From positions 1,178,001 to 1,242,000 of the forward strand of contig NZ_VIKR01000001.1 of the NCBI RefSeq assembly GCF_007004765.1: a stretch of DNA of 64,000 bases. Reading direction: 5' to 3'. The notes below the pieces were generated by a model, which saw nothing but the letters and a program-made list of their open reading frames with translations, was not told the DNA's origin and did no database searches. Position 1 is the stretch's first letter, and the number at the start of each line of letters is the position of its first letter. Below are positions 56,501-62,500 of this stretch, one piece after another. A program made the position numbers and the translations under genes. Source of the stretch: Aliikangiella marina. Lineage in GTDB: Bacteria; Pseudomonadota; Gammaproteobacteria; Enterobacterales; Kangiellaceae.

Positions 56501-59500
56501 GCAGATTTCTTGAATGTATCTTTGCAATTCGTAACTGTTCACTATGAGCAATGATTATTCGTCCGTTAGCATCCCATTGAGCAATACATTTTGCATCCCA
56601 AATATAGCTATACAAGTCATTAGAAAATGGATTTCTACAATGACTGACCCCTAGATTTTTAAATTCTTGAATGATACTGTTGTTTTTAACATTAACTTCA
56701 AAGTAAAGATCACCAAACCCTCCATACGGCGCTAAATTAAGATTACTATCAAGAATATGCGCCTTTAAATCCAATGATTTACTTTGTTCATAAAGTGAGC
56801 TTGAAATTCGCTTTAAGACTTTATCTAAATATTGTTCGCCCTCAATTAGGCTGTAGTTAACTGAGTTATTTTGCAACAGATATTTTTTGTCTGAGTCTGT
56901 TAACATATCCAGTAAGCTTACAGATTTTTGTTCGCTTGCCGGCTTCCTTACATCTAAAGCGATGTTTTTCAAGAGTATAGAAAAGCTTCCAATAAGCTTG
57001 CTGATAGTTTTTTGATTGAATAAATTGGTACTGTATATCCAATGTATTTCCAAGTTACTTTTGTCGTGGCAAACGTGCAACTCTAAATCAAATCTAGTGC
57101 TTAAGTTTTTTAAAACCGAAAAGTTACTATCATATTCTTGCTGATACCTATTTCTTACATCATATTTGTGGCCATCAAGTTCAAGTGGTACACGTTTATT
57201 GTTTTGAACTGCAAAGACTATTTGCATTAGCGGGTTGTAGGCAAGATCACGCTGAGGCTTTAACTCTTCGACCAACATATCAAACGGAATACTTTGATTG
57301 TTAAAGGCATCGACAATCATTTTTTTATTTTCGCGCAACAACTCGCTAAATGTAGATTTTTCAGTGATTTTATTTCGCAAAACAAGCGAGTTAACAAAAA
57401 AGCCAATTAAACCTTCAAGCTCTTGTAATTCACGGCCTGCAACTGGAGAACCAATAACAATATCAGACTGGTTGCTATACCTCGCTATTAACAAGGCAAA
57501 CGCAGTCTCTAAAAACATGAACAAAGTTACATTATAATTCTTGCATAATGCTTCAATATCTTGAAACAACCGCTGATCTATATGTTGTATTTCTAAACAA
57601 GCATCAAACATTTGTCTTTCTGGTCGTTTTTTATCGAGAGGTAGTAAATGAAAATCAGGTATACCTAGTAATTTTTGTTTCCAGAAATTGAGTTTCTCCT
57701 CTGCCACTCTACTGTCTAGTTGTTTTTTTTGCCAAAAGGCGAAGTCACAATACTGTATGGTCAACGGTTTTAATGGGATTTCTTGGTTGTTTTTGAGTGC
57801 TTTATAAATGATGCTTAGTTCTTGGTTTATAACATCAACCGACCATGCGTCACAAATAATATGGTGAATTCCATAAACAATTAAAAAATCGTCTTCACTA
57901 AAACTTAGTAGTTTAACTCTTAACAACAACTCATTAGATAAATCAAACGCTGTAAATATTTCTTTGTGAATTACATGTTGAGTCAGCTTTTGTTGACTGC
58001 TAAATGATTGTTTAGAGAGATCAATGTATTCAAATGGTGTTTTGAAATGCTCTAGTGTAGATTGATAAGGAATCCCTTTCTCAGATTTAAATATCGTTCT
58101 AAGAATTTCGTGTCTTTGTATAAGCTTAAAGATAGCTAACTCAAACAGCTTTATGTCAAGAGGACCATTGTGTATGTACAATTCGGTCATGTTGTATTGC
58201 ACACTTCCCTGCTCTACTTGATCAATAAACCATAGCCTTTGCTGAGAATAAGACAAAGGAAGATTACTTGTTAAATGTGCCGGCTTAATCACAGTTCGGC
58301 TGTTAGTACTTTCACTTTTTTCTAAAAATGAGCTTAAAGATTCGATATCTGGATAATTAAATATTGACTTTAGATTCAACTCATATCCTAAAACCTCTCT
58401 TATTCGATTTACTAGTTGCATTGCAAGCAAAGAATGACCACCAATTGTAAAGTAGTCGTCTTTAATGCTAATTTTGTTTCTAGGAATTTCTAATAATTTT
58501 GACCATATAATAACCAGGCCTTTTTGTAGCTCATTTTTAGGTTCAATAAATTCTCGATGTTGAATATCAATATCTAAATTTAAGCTTAGCGAGTTTTTAT
58601 CAACTTTCCCATTTGCGGTCTTTGGCAATTGTGTTAAAACAACAAATCGAGAGGGTAACATATAGTTTGGCAACTTCTGGACAATATACTGTTTGATATC
58701 TTTGACGAGCTCACTCTTAGATTTCTTATCTGTGAGCACGACAAACGCAATCAAAGAATTATCTTGTTTAATCTTACGGACGCAAACCGCAACATCAGAA
58801 ACTAGGTCATGTGAATTAATTACGGATTCAATTTCGCCAAGTTCTATCCGAAACCCTCTAACCTTAACTTGCTCATCCCCTCTACCTAAAAACTCTAGTT
58901 CACCATTTTCCATATATCGAACATAGTCACCGGTACGATAGAGTCGACGTGAAGTTTCTGCAGAGAATGGATTGGTAACAAACTTTTCTGACGTAAGTTG
59001 CGACTTTTTCCAATAGCCTCTCGCCAAACCAATACCGCCAATATACAACTCCCCTGCTACTTTATCCGCCACTAATTGTTGTTTACTATCCAGCACATAA
59101 AATTCAGTATTACCAATTGGACGGCCGATTCTTACCGCCTCGCCTGCTTGCATTTGATTTACCGCTGACCAAACGCAAGTTTCTGTTGGGCCATACATGT
59201 TCCAACAATCTGCACCACTCGCTAGTATTTGTTCCTTCAACTGATAACTGAGTGCTTCACCACCACACAAAGCTTTAAACGCACCTTGAGGTTTCCATGT
59301 GCAATCTATCAACATTCGCCAAGTCGCTGGCGTTGCTTGCATCATATCTACCTGATAGCGACTGATACTACTCGCTATGGCCTCACCAGAAACTACCGTT
59401 TCATCGCTCGCCAAAATAAGACGAGCCCCTGAAATCAACGGTAAATACAACTCTAAAGTGTGAATATCAAAAGATATTGATGTTACCGCTAACAAACAAT

Positions 59501-62500
59501 TGTTTTCATCGATACCCGGTCGACTGACCATTGCGTTCAAAAAATTAGTCAAACTTCGGTGGGTTAACATTACGCCTTTGGGATGACCAGTAGAGCCTGA
59601 AGTATAGATCACATAGGCTAACGCTTCCGCTGAACAATCTGAATAACAAGGGTTAGTGACAGGGTAATCATAAAATAATTGAGTCTCTCCTAAAAAGATT
59701 ACTTGCTGCTGTGTAAATGGGAGTGTTTTGCTGAGCTGTTTTTGTGTCAAAATTAAGCTTATACCCGAGTCTTCGAGCATATATGTTAAGCGGGTTGTTG
59801 GGTAAGTCGGATCTAAAGGAACATATGCCGCGCCTGCCTTTAAAATTGCCAACAAACCGAGCATCATATCAATATTGCGTTCTACGCATAATCCGACTAA
59901 TTGTCCCGCCTGAACGCCCTGTGATCGCAGGTAGTGAGCTAATTGATTAGCGATTTGATTAAGCTTTTGATAGGTTAGTTGATGCCCTTCAAACACTAAG
60001 GCGACGGAGTCGGGTGTCTGTTTGACTTGCGCCTCAAACAACTCATGGAAACCAACGCTGTCTATTTCTGGAATGCGAGTTGAGTTGCGGCTCATTAACT
60101 GTTGCTTATCGCTCACGGTTAGATATTGGGCTTCCATTAAACTTTGCTGTGGTTCATTGCAAAGGCTTTGCAACAAGTTAATATAATGAATTAGAAATTG
60201 ATGTATCGTAGAGTCGTCATAGAGGTCACTATTGTACTCCACTACGCCATACAAACCGTCAGTGGCTGGCTCTAAGAAAAATGATAAATCATAGAGAGAA
60301 ACCGTGTGCGCTAAAGGTCCTTCCAACTCAGCTTGCAAAGCATTCACATCCAATTGCTCGAGCGATAAGTTAGTTAGCGAACTTCCTTGCAAAGCAAACA
60401 ATACTTGAAACAACGGGGAGTAACTTAAACTTCGCTCTGGATTGAGTGCCTCGACTAACAGCTCAAATGGCATATCTTGATGTTCATAGGCTCGCAAAGC
60501 CATAGTCTTTGTCGTTGCTAGAAATTCACTAAAGGTTGGATTGTCACTTAGGTCACTTCGCATCACAAGCGTGTTAGCAAACACACCGACCAAATCCTCA
60601 CATTCTGGTTGCCGGCGATTAGCAATAGGTGTGCCGATTGCGATATCGTTCTGCCCCGCATAACGACCAAGCAACAATGAAAATGCCGCTAACAAAGTCA
60701 TAAAAGGCGTAACTTGCTGGTCCCGACTTAAAACTTCCACGCTTTGAAGTAATTCTGCGGACAAATGAAAAGGTTGGGTGCGCCCTTTAAAAGTTTGCTC
60801 AACAGGTCTCACTCGATCAGTGGGTAAGGTTGATAAAGGCGCTAAGTCGGCAAGTTGTTGGCGCCAGTAATTGAGGTGTGGCGTTAATTTCTCTTTGCTT
60901 AGGTATTCTCTTTGCCATTGTGCATAATCAGCATATTGAAAACTGAGTGGCTTGAGCGGATTAGTTTGATTATTTTTAAACGCTGAATACAATGTCGATA
61001 ATTCTTTCAACAGTACCGCCTGTGACCAACCATCGGCGATGCTATGATGAAGTGTGATAATTAACACATGGCTATCGGTCCAGGCTTCTGCAAGTAAACG
61101 AAATCGACAAAGTTGCTCTTGAGTTAAATTAAAAGGATAGTTGCGCTCTTGGTTGCATATCTTGGCCAACTCAGCTGGGGAGTCAAGTGTCTCACGAGTG
61201 AGATCAAAAGTATTGTTCGAAACGACTTGGAATACTTCATCCTCAATTGGCTTGAACAACGTTCTTAGTGCATCGTGCCTTTCGACTATATGCTTTATCG
61301 CTCTGGAAAGCGCTGTGACATCAAGTTCTCCGTTTAGGCGAAACGCCATAAATAGGTTGTATATTCCGCTGGTACCGGCATATTGACTCAAAAACCACTG
61401 TCTTTGTTGTGCATAAGACAACTTTAAATTGGCATTCTTTGATTTTTTTATGAGTCGTGTTGTGACACGCTTATTCGAATTCTCGATTAATTTTGCTTGC
61501 TCTGCTAGAACTTGCTGTTGGAATAAATTCGATAACGGAATGTCTAAGTTGAATTGTTGCTTTATAAGCGACGACAACTGAAGGGTTAAAAGCGAATGGC
61601 CGCCGAGCATAAAGAAACTATCATTGGCGCCAACTGATTTGATTGCAAGTAATTGTTGCCAAATCTTAGCGAGAGTCTTTTCAGTATCCGTTCTAGGCTC
61701 AATATAATTAACTGCAGCTAACTCAATTGACGGCAGTTTAGAATAATTAACTTTACCCGTAGAAGTTAGTGGAATGCTTTCAACGATCTGAATCTTAGTC
61801 GGCACCATATAATCAGGTAAACTTTTTAAGCAAAAATCTTGAACTTTCTTTTGCCAATCAATATCATTAATTTTGATTTGGCTATTATCTAGTACAACAT
61901 ACGCAACTAACTGTTCCTCTTGATTAGAAGCCTTCGCACTTATCACTACACTATTGGATACAGCTTTTAATTGATTAATACTACTTTCTATTTCAGACGG
62001 CTCAATTCTAAACCCTCTAATATTTAATTGCTTGTCAGTTCGTCCTATAAACTCTAATTGACCATTCTCTAAGAGGCGCACCCTATCCCCTGTCTTATAA
62101 AGTGGGTCAATCGCATTTTTATCAAAAGGATTTTTAATGTAAGCCTCAGAATTTAATGTTTGATCTACATATCCAATCGCCACTCCAACTCCACCGACTA
62201 ACAATTCACCTGGACTTCCTTGAGGCACCATTTGCATATTTTTATCGACTAAATACAGCTCAAAGTTTTTAATTGGTTTACCTATTGGGATAAGTTCGTC
62301 GTTGATAAAAGCGTTTAGCTTTACTGTCGTAGCAACATGCGTCTCAGTTGGGCCATAATGGTTCCAAAGGTTACATTTTGGGTTTCGCTTTAACAGGAGT
62401 TTAAGCGAAGGCGTAACTTTTACAGCCTCGCCAGCTAAAAATATTTCTTTTAGTGTTCCAAATTTATCGAAAGATTTAAGATGATTGTTAGTTATAAATG

